Assembly (NCBI RefSeq): GCF_010015445.1
Contig: NC_053127.1
Coordinates: 31,743,215 to 31,807,214 of the forward strand
Length of the DNA stretch: 64,000 nt
Origin: Perca fluviatilis
Taxonomy: Eukaryota; Chordata; Actinopteri; Perciformes; Percidae
Reading direction: 5' to 3'
Below the pieces are notes generated by a model. That model did no database searches. It was given only the letters and a program-made list of their open reading frames with translations, and was not told the origin of the DNA. This document shows, piece after piece, positions 1-11,250 of the stretch. Position numbers and translations under genes: made by a program. Every line of letters begins with the position of its first letter. The first letter of the stretch is position 1.

Positions 1-1519
1 AAAGACCACTCTTAACATTAGTCTATAAATGTGAATTTAGTGATGCACTGCAGCTTTATGCTGTCTGAGCTCCTCAAGCATGACCATGTGGCTATCGGAC
101 TACTAAAGACCTGTAGGTACGCCATAGTCTATATCGGTGACTTATGCACAAACAAACAAATGAAGAAAAATGTATAGATATAGTTTTATTCGTTGTTCAA
201 CTTGCTGTCACCCTTTACTATTTTATTTATATTTATTTTCTGTGTATGTGTAGCTACGGCTATACTCCTCCCTTAAGGAGTCCAAATAGACTGAGAAGTC
301 TGAAGTCCTCCATTGGTTATAAAAGCATAATGCAAGATATCATTCATATAGGGCACAATATATACATTATACAAATACACAAAATATCCCAATGTGAGCA
401 CTTTTGTCTTCTGTGTGTTAACCTGCAGGGAGATGCATCACTATCCGTGGCACTGGGAAGAAATCAGCAGATGGACGAACGCCCCAGTTCTTCAAAGCGA
501 AAAAAAACTAACCTTTATTTTGAAAACCGTATCTCTTCTCTTCCGGTCTGATCCCTCTAACTGTATTTCGTTCGACGCAGCCGAGATGCGCCACATCAGA
601 GATGCTTACAGGTCCAACACAACACAACCCACTGCCGGTTTTACCAGCGTAGATCTGTGCGTAAAATTAGCATACAATCTCCAAAGATGGCCGAAGTGCA
701 GAGCCTGTCACCATCCAAAGGCTCTGATTTATTTGAGTGTTTTCTGCTTAATGATCTGGTGTTCATGATGGGTTGTGTGGCAGTGGCCTGCACGAGGGAG
801 AGGAGCAATCTTTACTTGGGTGCTACGGAGGTTCTACTTTTAGATAAAGCAAATCATTTAAGCAGACAGAGGTATTACTTCACATTAAACCCTGTGTCTG
901 TAATTAAATCAAATCTTACAAAAACTTGACTTAAAGATTGAAAAAAAGATTTCGAGATAAGTAGTATTAAGTGTGTCACAAAGTAAGAACTTCATCAGTT
1001 CAGAGCAAATGTTCATCCAGCCTTCACCTTCCCAAAATTGGCTTTACATGCTAACCCTTTCCTCTTCTCAGTACACTGAAAACTGCCTGCACACACACAG
1101 CCAGCTGATGAGCCTTTTAGGGGTGCCAATACAGGAGCAGCATTGCTTCTCATCCACTCTGTTTCAGCCCTTGAAATGATAACATTTCCATGCATACTTT
1201 TGTATTGTCTCTGTCCATGACGTGCTGCCTGTACTCTAGACTAATGGCCATTATTGACTTCCAGAGGTCATCTCTGGGGTTGGCAAAGAGAAGAGGCATG
1301 CACAAATCCCATCAGTTGGTGTGTGTGCTTGTTAATGGTTTTGTGATGGCATATCACACTCCCACCGCTATGTATCTTCTGTCTGTGTTGAGGTCACGTA
1401 TGGAAATCCGTGTGGAGGCATTATGGTTGTTGCCCTGTCTGTTCAGCAGGTCCTACCTGTAAGACATGTCTGGGCATTTCCACCATAATTTAGTGCTTAG
1501 CACTGGGACTTAAAGGATT
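1..1519. other. non-coding stretch, no recognisable gene
   Basis: Open frames here (for example 144-551 and 394-768 on the plus strand) are short, overlap each other in different frames, and match no family I recognise. There are no convincing splice sites joining them. From about 1520 the sequence passes into a teleost interspersed repeat that carries the 46-bp tandem repeat. I see nothing else to annotate. Confidence 0.5.
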
Positions 1520-2610
1520 TCAAAGAATTTTTCAAGTCTGTCTTAAAACAACAGTCAGGTGCCTTTGAGCATTGAAAACATTTTTCTTGCTTACCATTCC
1601 TTTTGGTGGCCTACATAAGTCTCTTGTTTAAAGGTCCCATGACATGGTGCTCTTTGGATGCTTTTATATAGACCTTAGTGGTCCCCTAATACTGTATCTG
1701 AAGTCTCTTTTATATAGACCTTAGTGGTCCCCTAATACTGTATCTGAAGTCTCTTTTATATAGGCCTTAGTGGTCCCTTAATACTGTATCTGAAGTCTCT
1801 TTTATATAGACCTTAGTGGTCCCTTAATACTGTATCTGAAGTCTCTTTTATATAGACCTTAGTGGTCCCCTAATACTGTATCTGAAGTCTCTTTTATATA
1901 GACCTTAGTGGTCCTCTAATACTGTATCTGAAGTCTCTTTTATATAGACCTTAGTGGTCCCCTAATACTGTATCTGAAGTCTCTTTTATATAGACCTTAG
2001 TGGTCCCCTAATACTGTATCTGAAGTCTCTTTTATATAGACCTTAGTGGTCCTCTAATACTGTATCTGAAGTCTCTTTTATATAGACCTTAGTGGTCCTC
2101 TAATACTGTATCTGAAGTCTCTTTTATATATAGACCTTAGTGGTCCTCTAATACTGTATCTGAAGTCTCTTTTATATAGACCTTAGTGGTCCCCTAATAC
2201 TGTATCTGAAGTCTCTTTTATATAGACCTTAGTGGTCCTCTAATACTGTATCTGAAGTCTCTTTTATATAGACCTTAGTGGTCCTCTAATACTGTATCTG
2301 AAGTCTCTTTTATATAGACCTTAGTGGTCCTCTAATACTGTATCTGAAGTCTCTTTTATATAGACCTTAGTGGTCCTCTAATACTGTATCTGAAGTCTCT
2401 TTTATATAGACCTTAGTGGTCCCCTAATACTGTATCTGAAGTCTCTTTTATATAGGCCTTAGTGGTCCCCTAAACCGAGCCCTGGGTATCCTGCATCTAC
2501 CTTCGAGAAAATGAAAGCTCAGATGGGCCAATCTGGAATCTTCTCCTTATGCAGTCTTGGTTAGACAAATCAAGTGGATATCTTCCACTCTTTTTAATAT
2601 GAAATATTTT
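1520..2610 (+). repeat. teleost dispersed repeat, interrupted by a tandem array
   Basis: The left part (about 1540-1660) and right part (about 2545-2610) look like two ends of one interspersed element that I recognise from many fish genomes. Related pieces occur at about 33225-33265, 36340-36610 and 42815-43200; they share phrases such as CAGTCTGAG...CAAATCAA and AGGAGGAATG(A/G)TTACAGC. The middle of this copy is occupied by the 46-bp tandem repeat. Family membership is from memory of fish repeats, not from a search. Confidence 0.5.
1659..2474. repeat. 46-bp tandem repeat (minisatellite), ~17.6 copies
   Basis: The unit is 46 bp and contains TATAGACCTTAGTGGTCC followed by an ATACTGTATCTGAAGTCTC segment. 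About 17-18 copies run head to tail and are almost identical. They differ mainly at CCCC/CCCT/CCTC after GTGGTC, at GACC/GGCC, and by one copy near 2127 with an extra TA. Such uniformity points to recent expansion or conversion. The unit is itself part of a dispersed fish element, so the array is an internal expansion of a mobile repeat. No open frame runs through it. Confidence 0.95.
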
Positions 2611-2911
2611 TGGTTACAGGGTGTAGCCCAGGGCTAACTGGTGCTCTATGTCCTTTCATTTCAACCCCATACATCCAACGCCTTGCTTACCTTAACCTCT
2701 GCAGCTACCGCGTCATCTTGTTTCTAAGTGTCAGATTGGGCTCCAGACACCTCTCTTCCCTGAGAACAGTAAGACAAGAGGTAGAGAGGTGCCATCTTCC
2801 CTGAGTTTCATCAGGTCTATTGACACACCACAGCTGCCCTTAGAACAAGATTAAAAAAAAAAAACTCCAGAATTGTCCAAAACACATTGTTTGTTCAGTG
2901 GTTCAAATTGA

Positions 2912-3121
2912 GCAATGGTGATGGCGCAGTCAATATGACACCTGCCTTTGTTGTGGGAGTCCTGGGTTCAATTCCTACTGCGATACATCAACCAATGTGT
3001 CCCTGAGCAAGACACCTAACCCCTAGTTGCTCCAGAGGGGTGTTACCTCTGACATATAGAGCAATTGTATGTCGCTTTGTATAAAAGCGTCAGATCAATG
3101 ACATGTAATGTAATGTAATGA
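2912..3121 (+). repeat. V-SINE (tRNA-derived SINE)
   Basis: The head has tRNA-like Pol III boxes: GATGGCGCAGT near 2920 (A box) and GGTTCAATTCC near 2966 (B box). It is followed by the V-SINE core phrase TGTCCCTGAGCAAGACACC and CTAACCCC (about 2998-3025). The 3' tail is a short direct repeat TGTAA/ATGTA. This order of head, central domain and tail is the V-SINE layout of fish. The B box fits the consensus GGTTCRANNCC. Confidence 0.85.
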
Positions 3122-3394
3122 GCAAAAAAATGATCCCAGCCCTGGGTGGAGGGGGAGTGTTCTATTACTGTTACTACAAGGTACTTCAGGAAAGTTGTAT
3201 TGTGCAATGTCTCATTCTACATTAAGTCCTTGGGTTATAGTCCAGTTGGGTCCACTTTGATTGACATTTGATTATTAGAGGGAGGAACTATGGCTAAAAT
3301 CTTCCATATGCAATTTTTTATCACAATATTTATGTAGATAGATTTTCTGGAAATAACCTGACGAACAAAATGCTAGCAACTCTGTGAGGCTGTA

Positions 3395-3545
3395 CATAAC
3401 CACAACAGTGCTTTGAGCTAAATGCTAATGCCAACATGCTAATATGCTCACAGTGACAAGGCTAACATGCTGAGGTTTAATGTTTACCATGTTCATTATC
3501 TTAGTTTAGCCTGTTAGCATGCTAACACTTGCCAATTAGCATCAG
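3395..3545. repeat. dispersed GCTAACATGCTAA-type repeat, fragment
   Basis: This run has many GCTAAC/GCTAAT/TTAGCATGC motifs that form partly palindromic text. It is a fragment of a very common teleost interspersed repeat. Other fragments of the same family are at about 8310-8640 and 14180-14815. It is non-coding. Confidence 0.55.
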
Positions 3546-3891
3546 AGATAGGAACTCAAGTAGATTTTTCAGATATTTTTACTTTACTATCTTTTTTTTT
3601 GATTGATTGATTTATTAGACAGTAACAGAAATAAATGCATAACAAAATGCCAACACAGTGACATTGTACATTTATCAGAACTGTCGAGGATAACACAAGA
3701 AAGTTACAAACTTATTTCCATTGTGGTCCTATTTTTGTGCCAAATTTTTACTTTTACTCCTTAAATTTTTAACAAATATCGGTACTTTCTATTCCTTACA
3801 TTTTACAAAATTGGCTCGTTACTTTAGTTTCAAATAATTTCAGTGGCGTTACCGCTATTATTTTCATCAATACCGAATTCAATCTAATTGG

Positions 3892-4188
3892 ATGGGAATA
3901 TACAGTACATTGCACTTGACGCACCACTACAAGACAACTCGACAAATTCGGCGGCGTTCATTCGCGGCAAATCATTGCGGCTTGATGGCGGTAATGTTAG
4001 CACATAGTAGTATGGATGGCGATCCCAGAGATTTGGCAGACAAGCAGCAAGACATTCCCAGTCATCCTTGGCCTTATCTGAGAGAGATGTTTGACATAGT
4101 AGGCACCAAGAATGACTCCTGGCCAATGTGCTGCAAATTGTGCCAACCGAAACACCACGAACTGCTGGCTTTCAAGAATTCACCGTAG
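3892..4188 (+). pseudogene. BED zinc-finger exon of a hAT-type transposase, relic
   Basis: The plus-strand frame encodes about 98 aa, ending in a segment with HPWPYLREMFDIVG, then a WPMCCKLC zinc-knuckle half and LLAFKNSP. This resembles the N-terminal BED finger found in hAT transposases and ZBED proteins of fish. Only the first Cys-x-x-Cys half is here; the His part would lie beyond a possible splice donor near the stop. No transposase catalytic body follows, because the next kilobase is the duplicated segment. I read it as the 5' end of a decayed hAT element. A host ZBED gene exon is less likely, since there is no continuation. Confidence 0.5.
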
Positions 4189-4191
4189 AAT

Positions 4192-5232
4192 TGTGAGTCT
4201 GAAATATTACATTTATTATTATTAGCCCTCCATCCGTCAGTTCATTTCTTATACGCTTCTGCCATCTAGTTGTTGTTATTTGTAACTCTAAAAACTATAG
4301 GGAACCTCTTAATTAATGTCTGTTTAGTAATTCATATTTCATCCTTTATTTTCTTTCCAGAAGCCATATTTGAGCACACACACATACATGTAGATTTCTT
4401 TAAATGTTAAGGGGAAGATTAAAAAGAGAAACTGGATCTGTGAATTCTCACAGAATCACAATTGAATTCATATCTTGCTACTCAGTCAGAATACAAACTA
4501 AAACCCATTTCAGGGCACATTTCACATTATGTTCTTCTCTTTAGCACCTCCAGTGGACATTTGTTTCTCAAACCTGTGGCAGAATGTACAACCCGGTGGG
4601 TTTGTGGCGCTGCAAAAATGTGGCCAGAGGTACATATATCGCAGGAGACCAGGTTAAAAACATCAGCGTGGCCTCCATCACATCCATGTCAGGATCAAAC
4701 TCCTCTGAGCCGTTTTTAGTTATGAGTCACTTCCTGTTTGGAGAGTTTATAAAGGGATTTTACTCTTTGTCCTAAAAGAAGACTGATTTCCTCCTCTGAG
4801 TTTTTTTTAATGAATTCAGGCACAGACTAAACTCCTTTCCTTTGTGAAACAGAAAAATTACAAATAGCTCTAGCAGGAGTTGAACTCACAACCTTCAGAC
4901 TGTGGAGCACCTCTCTTCCAGCTCAGCTATCAGGTCTCTGAAAAACAAAAACAAAAAAACTAAATATTTCAATTAAGTTTGAAAATCACGGAGTCGCTTC
5001 ACATCTGTGGAATTCAGGTCATTTTATCAATAGATAAATGTATTCCATTATATTAGGGTTAGATCATGGGGCAAGAGAAGGAAGTAGGATGAAGTAGTTT
5101 CGTAAGTTTATCATACCCGGAGATGGTCCAGTGGGGAAGGACACTGCCTGACAACTAGGGGACGCGGGTTCAAACCCCGCCTGAGGTATGCCACACAGGA
5201 GTGTTTGTGATGAATGGATGTGGTATAATGTG
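4192..5232. repeat. ~1-kb duplicated segment, copy A
   Basis: This segment is repeated in the same orientation at 7231-8305 with high similarity. Examples are the shared frame at 4462-4719 and 7518-7775, and the tRNA-like motif near each right end. Both copies share a reverse-strand tRNA-like stretch (about 4866-4945 here; B box complement near GTTGAACTC) and a forward one near 5117-5195. The copies differ by scattered substitutions and small indels. It is either a local duplication or two insertions of one mobile element; I could not define terminal repeats. Confidence 0.85.
5117..5200 (+). repeat. tRNA-like SINE head, copy A
   Basis: TGGTCCAGTGG (about 5125) fits the Pol III A box, and GGTTCAAACCC (about 5168) fits the B box, with tRNA-like spacing between them. 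No acceptor stem closes cleanly, so it is a tRNA-derived repeat head and not a tRNA gene. The same motif recurs at about 8193-8277 in the second duplicate. Confidence 0.6.
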
Positions 5233-5244
5233 GAAGTGTATAAT

Positions 5245-5578
5245 TTCAACAGACGAATTTTCATCAACGATTTCAACTTGCGAACTTTCAACAATTTCAT
5301 GTGCGAATTCTCAACGATTTCAACTTGCGTATTTCCAACGACGATTTCAACTTGCGCATTTCCAGCGACGATTTCACCATGCGAATTCTCACCGATTTCA
5401 ACGTACACATTTACAATGACAATTTCACCATGCGAATTCTCACTGATTTCAACTTGCGCATTTCCAACGATGATTTCACCGTGCGAATTCTCACCGATTT
5501 CAACTTGTGCATTTCCAACGGCGATTTCTACTTGTGCATTTTCCACAACGATTTCAACTTGCAAATTACCATGTTTTT
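5245..5578. repeat. minisatellite of alternating 24- and 27-bp units
   Basis: About 13 units read like (AAC)GATTTCAACTTGCGCATTTCC and CGATTTCACCATGCGAATTCTC. Unit lengths are 24 or 27 bp, always a multiple of three, so open frames survive in several frames on both strands. The longest is on the minus strand at 5064-5585, with repeats like VEIVVGNAQ and ENSHGEI. Copy B of the surrounding duplication lacks this array. I treat the open frames as a by-product of the repeat. Confidence 0.9.
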
Positions 5579-6942
5579 TAAACAATTACTTGTTATCACA
5601 TTAAATTTGTTTTAATGTGATAACAGGCTGTTCGTTGGAAATTATTAAAGTATTTAAAGTGTTAAACGCCTAACATATACAGAATTACATCACAGGTAAC
5701 TACAATTTGTGTCATGTGACCCTCAACACAGAAAGAGAGATGATTAATATTAAAGAAACTGTCCTCCAAGAAACGCTCCCAGAGGTTGCTTGTTCAAGCA
5801 GCAATCACAACCTACAGCATATTTATGTTTTTAGTGGTGGCTCCCTCTAGTGGCCGTAGTAGATATGACGGGAGCAAAGCAGGAAGTAAGGTGACCAACT
5901 GGCTGCAATAGTGTTCAGTTGTGTAAGTGCGTTTTTTAGCAGTGAAAAAAATACAGTATAACTGTATATATAAGTTACTTAATTCTGATTGTAATAATTC
6001 TATTTCAGATGAGGCCCTACCACAAGGCGCCAGACCAGAGAGTAAAGGGGAGCATGCACAGCATCACGCAACAAATCAGAAAGGTACATAATGAGTGTAA
6101 TAAGTGTTAGAGAGTTACTATAAAAGAGCCATGTCAGTAAAAGTGTGATAAGCAGAAAGATAGATGCTGTGGACAATAGTATTCTTAATTTAAAGGTACA
6201 TTATAGAATGTACCCAGAATTATAATATAACGTTTCTTTTGGAGAAACCGCTCTGCTGAGCTTCATAGTGTGATAAGGGGACAGATAGATCTTGCCTTGA
6301 TCACAACAATAACAATGCTTTAAAAGCACTAAGGCATTCTCATAATGGTATTTGATAGACAGTGAGCCAAAGTATTACTCTCAAGCAGTGCAGAGTCAGA
6401 GTATATGAAGAAAAGGACAGACAGAATCAGGAATTGAGAAGACAGGGACAGGAAATGAGAAAGAGACCATGCAGTTTTCATTGATATGGTCCTTAACTGG
6501 AGGCGTCTCCTGTTATGCTTTGAACTGTACCTGAACTGAACCGGGTGATGGGGATCTTTTTTTCCAGGCTAGATATACAGTAGTCCTTGCTGAATCACTG
6601 TACCCCCAGGGGTACATTTACTCATGGTTGGGAATCACTGCTTTAGCATTAATTTATTTTTCAATGCTTACAACAATCTGTACACACAAGGTTACCATAT
6701 TATCACACTATACAGTTAATATGGGTAAGGTGTTAGTTGCCTATTTTACATATTCAGGAGACACAGATCAAAATGAGCATTTATTTAAAATAGTGCGTAT
6801 TTTCTGTCACCCCCATGAGGAATTCTAAGTAATGACAACACCGCTGTTGTTGCATCCACATGACACAAGACTTCCAAATTCACGTGCGCGCACCCACCCC
6901 TCCTCCACACAGTTGCTAGTAGCCAAGGAGGACACGGAGCGT
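5579..6942. other. non-coding, one dispersed-repeat fragment
   Basis: About 5757-5900 resembles 28245-28390 in the exoc3l2-like gene, with shared phrases AACGCTCCCA, CAAGCAGCAAT and GACGGGAGCAAAGCAGGAAG. The rest is AT-rich and shows no gene-like frames or RNA genes. Confidence 0.45.
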
Positions 6943-7171
6943 CTGAGACTCAGTGGTAGAGCGCTCGCCTGCCAATTGGAAGATTGGTGGTTCAATCCCT
7001 GACCCTTCAGTCCCATGTTGAAGTGTCCTTGGGCAAAAGGTTTAAATGTGCGCAAATGTTAATCTGATGAGCAGGTGGCACCTTGTACAGCAGCCTTGGC
7101 CACAGTGTGTGAATGGTGAATGGTTTCTGTGCTATGTGTAGAAAAGCGCTATATAAATACAGTCCATTTAA
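6943..7171 (+). repeat. tRNA-derived SINE
   Basis: The head has an A box like CTCAGTGGTAGAGCG (about 6950) and a B box GGTTCAATCCC (about 6989). A central phrase follows, GTTGAAGTGTCCTTGGGCAA, of the V-SINE-like kind. The tail has TGTGTGAATGGTGAATGG and AAAAGCGCTATATAAATAC before CAGTCCATTTA. This combination is a familiar complete teleost SINE. It ends about 60 bp before duplicate copy B. Confidence 0.85.
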
Positions 7172-7230
7172 AAACTGTAACTGTAACATTAATAGCACAT
7201 AGTACGGCAACATTATTGAAAATGAAGAAA

Positions 7231-8305
7231 AGTGAGTCTGATATATTACATTTATTATTATTAGCACTCCATGTTCAAAGATTTACTAGCTGTCAGTTCA
7301 TTTCTTATACGCTGCTGCCATCTAGTTGTTGTTAGTTGTAACTCTAAAAAGTATGGGAAACTTCTTAATTAATGTCGGTTTAGTAATTCATATTTCATCC
7401 TTTATTTTCTTTCCAGAAGCCATATTTGAGCACACACACATACATGTAGATTCCTTTAAATGTTAAGGGGCAGATTAAAAAGAGAAACTGGATCTGTGAA
7501 TTCTCACAGAATCACAATTGAATTCATATCTTGCTACTCAGTCAGAATACAAACTAAAACCCATTTCAGGGCACATTTCACATTATGTTCTTCTCTTTAG
7601 CATCTCCAGTGGACATTTGTTTCTCAAACCTGTGGCAGAATGTACCACCCGGTGGGTTTGTGGCGCTGCAAAAATGTGGCCAGAGGTACATATATCGCAG
7701 GAGACCAGGTTAAAAACATCAGCGTGGCCTCCATCACATCTATGTCAGGATCAAACTCCTCTGAGCCGTTTTTAGTTATGAGTCACTTCCTGTTTGGGGA
7801 GTTTATAAAGGGATTTTACTCTTCGTCCTAAAAGAAGACTGATTTGCTCCTCTGAGTTTTATTAATGAGTTCAGGCACAGGTTAAACTCCTTTCCTTTGT
7901 GAAACAGAAAAAATATAAATAACACTATGGATTTGAACTCACAACCTTCAGACTGTGGAACACCTCTCCTCTAGCTATCAGGTCTCTGAAAAAAACAACT
8001 CAATATTTCAAATAAGGTTGAACATCACGGAGTGGCTTCACATCTGTGGAGTAGATTTCAGGTTATTTTATCAGTAGATAAATGTATTACATTATATTAG
8101 GGTTAGATCAGGGGGCAACAGAAGGAAAAGACAAACAAAGTTTGTCTGCAGATTAACCGAGATGAAGTAGTTTCTTTATGTTCGTTGTCCTTGGAGATGG
8201 TCCAGTGGGGAAGGATGCTGACAGACAACTAGGAGATGTGGGTTCAAACCCCACCTGAGGTATGCCACACAGGAGTGTTTGTGATGAATGGATGTGGTCA
8301 AGTCT
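7231..8305. repeat. ~1-kb duplicated segment, copy B
   Basis: This is the second copy of 4192-5232, in the same orientation. It carries an extra ~16 bp near 7275 and lacks the 24/27-bp minisatellite at the right end. It keeps the reverse tRNA-like stretch (about 7920-7990) and the forward tRNA-like motif (about 8193-8277; B box GGTTCAAACCC). The open frame at 7518-7775 matches 4462-4719 with few changes, but it resembles no known protein. Confidence 0.85.
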
Positions 8306-8309
8306 ATAG

Positions 8310-8640
8310 TTTCAATGATGAGACTGTCAATGGTTTTGCACTGGAAAAAATTAAATGTTGTCTGGATGACGGTGATAGATGAAAAGAAACATTAAGGGAT
8401 CACCAAAATCATTACAAGTCATCCTGAGAGGAACATCAATGTCGACACATTTCATTCAACATCAAAAATGTCAACCTAATGGCACCGCAGGAAAAGTCAG
8501 GCGATCATCAAAGTCAGTAGGATTTATCATTTGGGGACTATGAATATCTGAACCAAATTTCATGGCAATCCAAATTTCATGCGGATTAAACCGACTGACT
8601 GACAGAACAACATTACCATCCCTAGAGCTATGCCCTTTGC
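8310..8640. repeat. dispersed teleost repeat, fragment
   Basis: Phrases such as CACCAAAATCATTACAAGTC, CAAATTTCATGGCAATCC and CCATCCCTAGAGCTATGC belong to a very common fish interspersed repeat. It is the same family as about 3395-3545 and 14180-14815. The copy is eroded and non-coding. Confidence 0.6.
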
Positions 8641-11246
8641 TTAGCTAGCTAACGTAAATCTAATATTTCCATGAAATAGTCCTGCTCATTGATCTGCAAC
8701 ATTGCCCACAATGACCTGGCACAACCAGAGATTATAGGGAACAGCTAACTCTGTATAAACAGTAAACCTGACTGTTAACAAATTTCTATCATCCGTTGGA
8801 ATACATCTTCATATCTCCCAACTCTACGCTGTATCAAATTGTAACTCAAGCAGATGACACAAGCTGGATAGCATAGCCCTAGGGACTTTATATTTGCATC
8901 ATGATAGAAAATAAAAGGAAATACAGTATCATGATAGAGTGATTTTTACAACAGGCTTCCACTACTTTTGAAGCACCCATTCCTTGCCAGACCCAAATGG
9001 CACCCATGTAAAAAGGAATGCCTTCTGAAGTGGAAACAGAAGCATTTGGAGGTTGTTTGTTGTATTTTTACAGTGTATGATTAGGAGCCATCAAGTATTC
9101 CATCTCAAGGGCATTACAATTTCATAATTTGGCCACTAGAGAGTAATCATGAAAACTATTTCCTAATGTGCATGATTTAACAACTTTGCCAGTCAAAAAC
9201 TACAAACCCAGCATATCAGAGGGCGTTGTGACCTTCTTGTGTGCCTGTTTGGTTACCATTTTCATTAAAATGTGATGCATGGAAATTCTGAGAGACCAAC
9301 TAGACGGTGTTGTGATGCAAAAACAAGTCTCGAAAAAACTAGGGACTGAAGCCATCGCCATTAAGGAAGAAGAAATAGAAGAAATGTCTAAACGTGGCCT
9401 TACTTAAGGCACTTTGAATCTCTGATCTCTGTGTTTGAAAGGTGCTTATTAAAATAGACTCATCCTGCCTTCTTAGTTAAAGGTCTGAGCAGTTTGGTCT
9501 TGTAATGCCAAATAAAAGTCACCAGAGGGTGGCAATGTGTAACTGATGCCACTAACCATTGTTGTCTGGATTGGTAAAAGAGTTTTTTTTTAAGCCCAAA
9601 AGTAAAAGGTATATATTATTAATCATTATGGATCAGGTCATACATACAATATTTGATCAGCAAATATACTTTGCATTCTTCAGGTTGGATACATTACTTT
9701 GTGGGCTCATGTTTTTCACGTCAAGGACCCCTAAACTGACACAAATTAGACCATGGACGCCCATTTTATAAAATTTCATCCCAGGGTGGCGCATATGTTT
9801 TATCACAGGAAGTGTATGAAACCCATGACCAAAACAGTCATGCATTCTGTCACTGTGTTACTTATGGATGGAAATTATAGTGAAAATAAATGATTCCCCA
9901 TTTTTGATGGGGAACCCCCTCAAGGACCCCTGGGGGTCCACAGACCCCACTTTGAAAACCACTGTACTACAGTATAGTGTTGCTACCTTGTTATGCTATA
10001 CCTCTGCTAGCCTGCAGGTTTCGCTGCTGAGCTTCCATTTAACAGTAAACACCTCCTGGGTTAGGATGAGCCAGTATGTGCCCAACTGGCCCTCAGCTGG
10101 TTTCATGATCCACACCAGCCAATGCTTATGACCTGCTGTGTGACATAGACAGGAGAACGCATGGCGTGCTCGTACAGATGCACCGATGGGTGTGAAATAG
10201 ATGAGTAGGTTCATGCGTCAAAGGTCTAATGGGCCAATTGTTAAGTGTGTGAGGGCACGTTGGTGTCGCGCCGTCAGCAGCAGGGCAGAGAGGATGTGGA
10301 GTCATTACGCTCAAACTTTAGCCCTCTGCTGATGAAGGATGGATGGGTCATGAGGGGGTGAGAGAAGCTGCTGAAACCTCATGTTGCAGTCACATCCTCG
10401 TTTGGTTGGTGGTGTTTACAGCATTGTTTGAACTTATCTGTACTGTAAGACGAATATTTCTATAGATTCTCTTTTATTTATTTTCACCCACATGAAAATG
10501 AACTAGAAAGAAAAAAACTGTGATGTCGGGAACTGGTTATGAATGATACTTACATGAAAATTGTTGTTAAAAAGTTGCATCAGGTGGCAGAAGTAGCATT
10601 ACAGTATGTATCCTGGCACATCTCATTTGGAAGGCTCAAACGCCTCACACTAATACACTCTGCTACTCCTGATATAAGAGTTTCTTTTGTACTGTAAGCC
10701 ACAAGAAATCATTTTTGTGTACTTCATTTAATGTTTATCAGTACATTTCTAACATGTTTTAAAGAATTGTCTGTTTGAGAATCACATTTTTATTGGAACT
10801 CAAGAGTTGCTGAGGATCTGGGCCCGGGAATAATAACCAATAACCAGACCTTACATAATGATGACCAGCTTCAAAAAGTTCAAAATCAATATTTTGTTGT
10901 CGGGGGCGTAACCAGGGGCAATGAGGAAAATCCCAGCACAGACTGCCCAAGTTCAAGTAATTACTGCACAGATAGCCTATAAAAGGCTAGAAAGTGATTT
11001 TGTTATTATTCAGTGTGTGAGATCTCCACTTTTGAGCAAAATTGAAATTGTAAGCAAAAAAACACATGGTTTTCTGCATCCTGGTGATTTTTTCTGCATC
11101 AATTTTATATAGTGCTACTTTTGATACTTTTAGTTAATTTGATGAAAATGAGTGTGATTGTACACTGGTATTACAACCTTTATCAAAGTAAATGATACTT
11201 CTCCCACCACTGGGATAAAAAGAAATGAATATCTTACGGTATATTC
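8641..11246. other. non-coding, eroded repeats only
   Basis: A repeat-like stretch is visible at about 9700-9970 (AAGGACCCCTGGGGGTCCAC, then TTGAAAACCACTG). Otherwise there are only short open frames and AT-rich text. No gene, RNA gene or clear regulatory site was recognised. Confidence 0.4.
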
Positions 11247-11250
11247 TTAA

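Noticed and set aside
4462..4719. 85-aa frame repeated at 7518-7775 with few amino-acid changes
   Set aside because: Conservation is explained by the recent DNA duplication; overlapping frames are equally conserved.
5064..5585. 173-aa minus-strand open frame with internal repeats
   Set aside because: It is produced by the 24/27-bp minisatellite and a tRNA-like SINE head; there is no homology or splice support, and other frames of the same repeat are open too.
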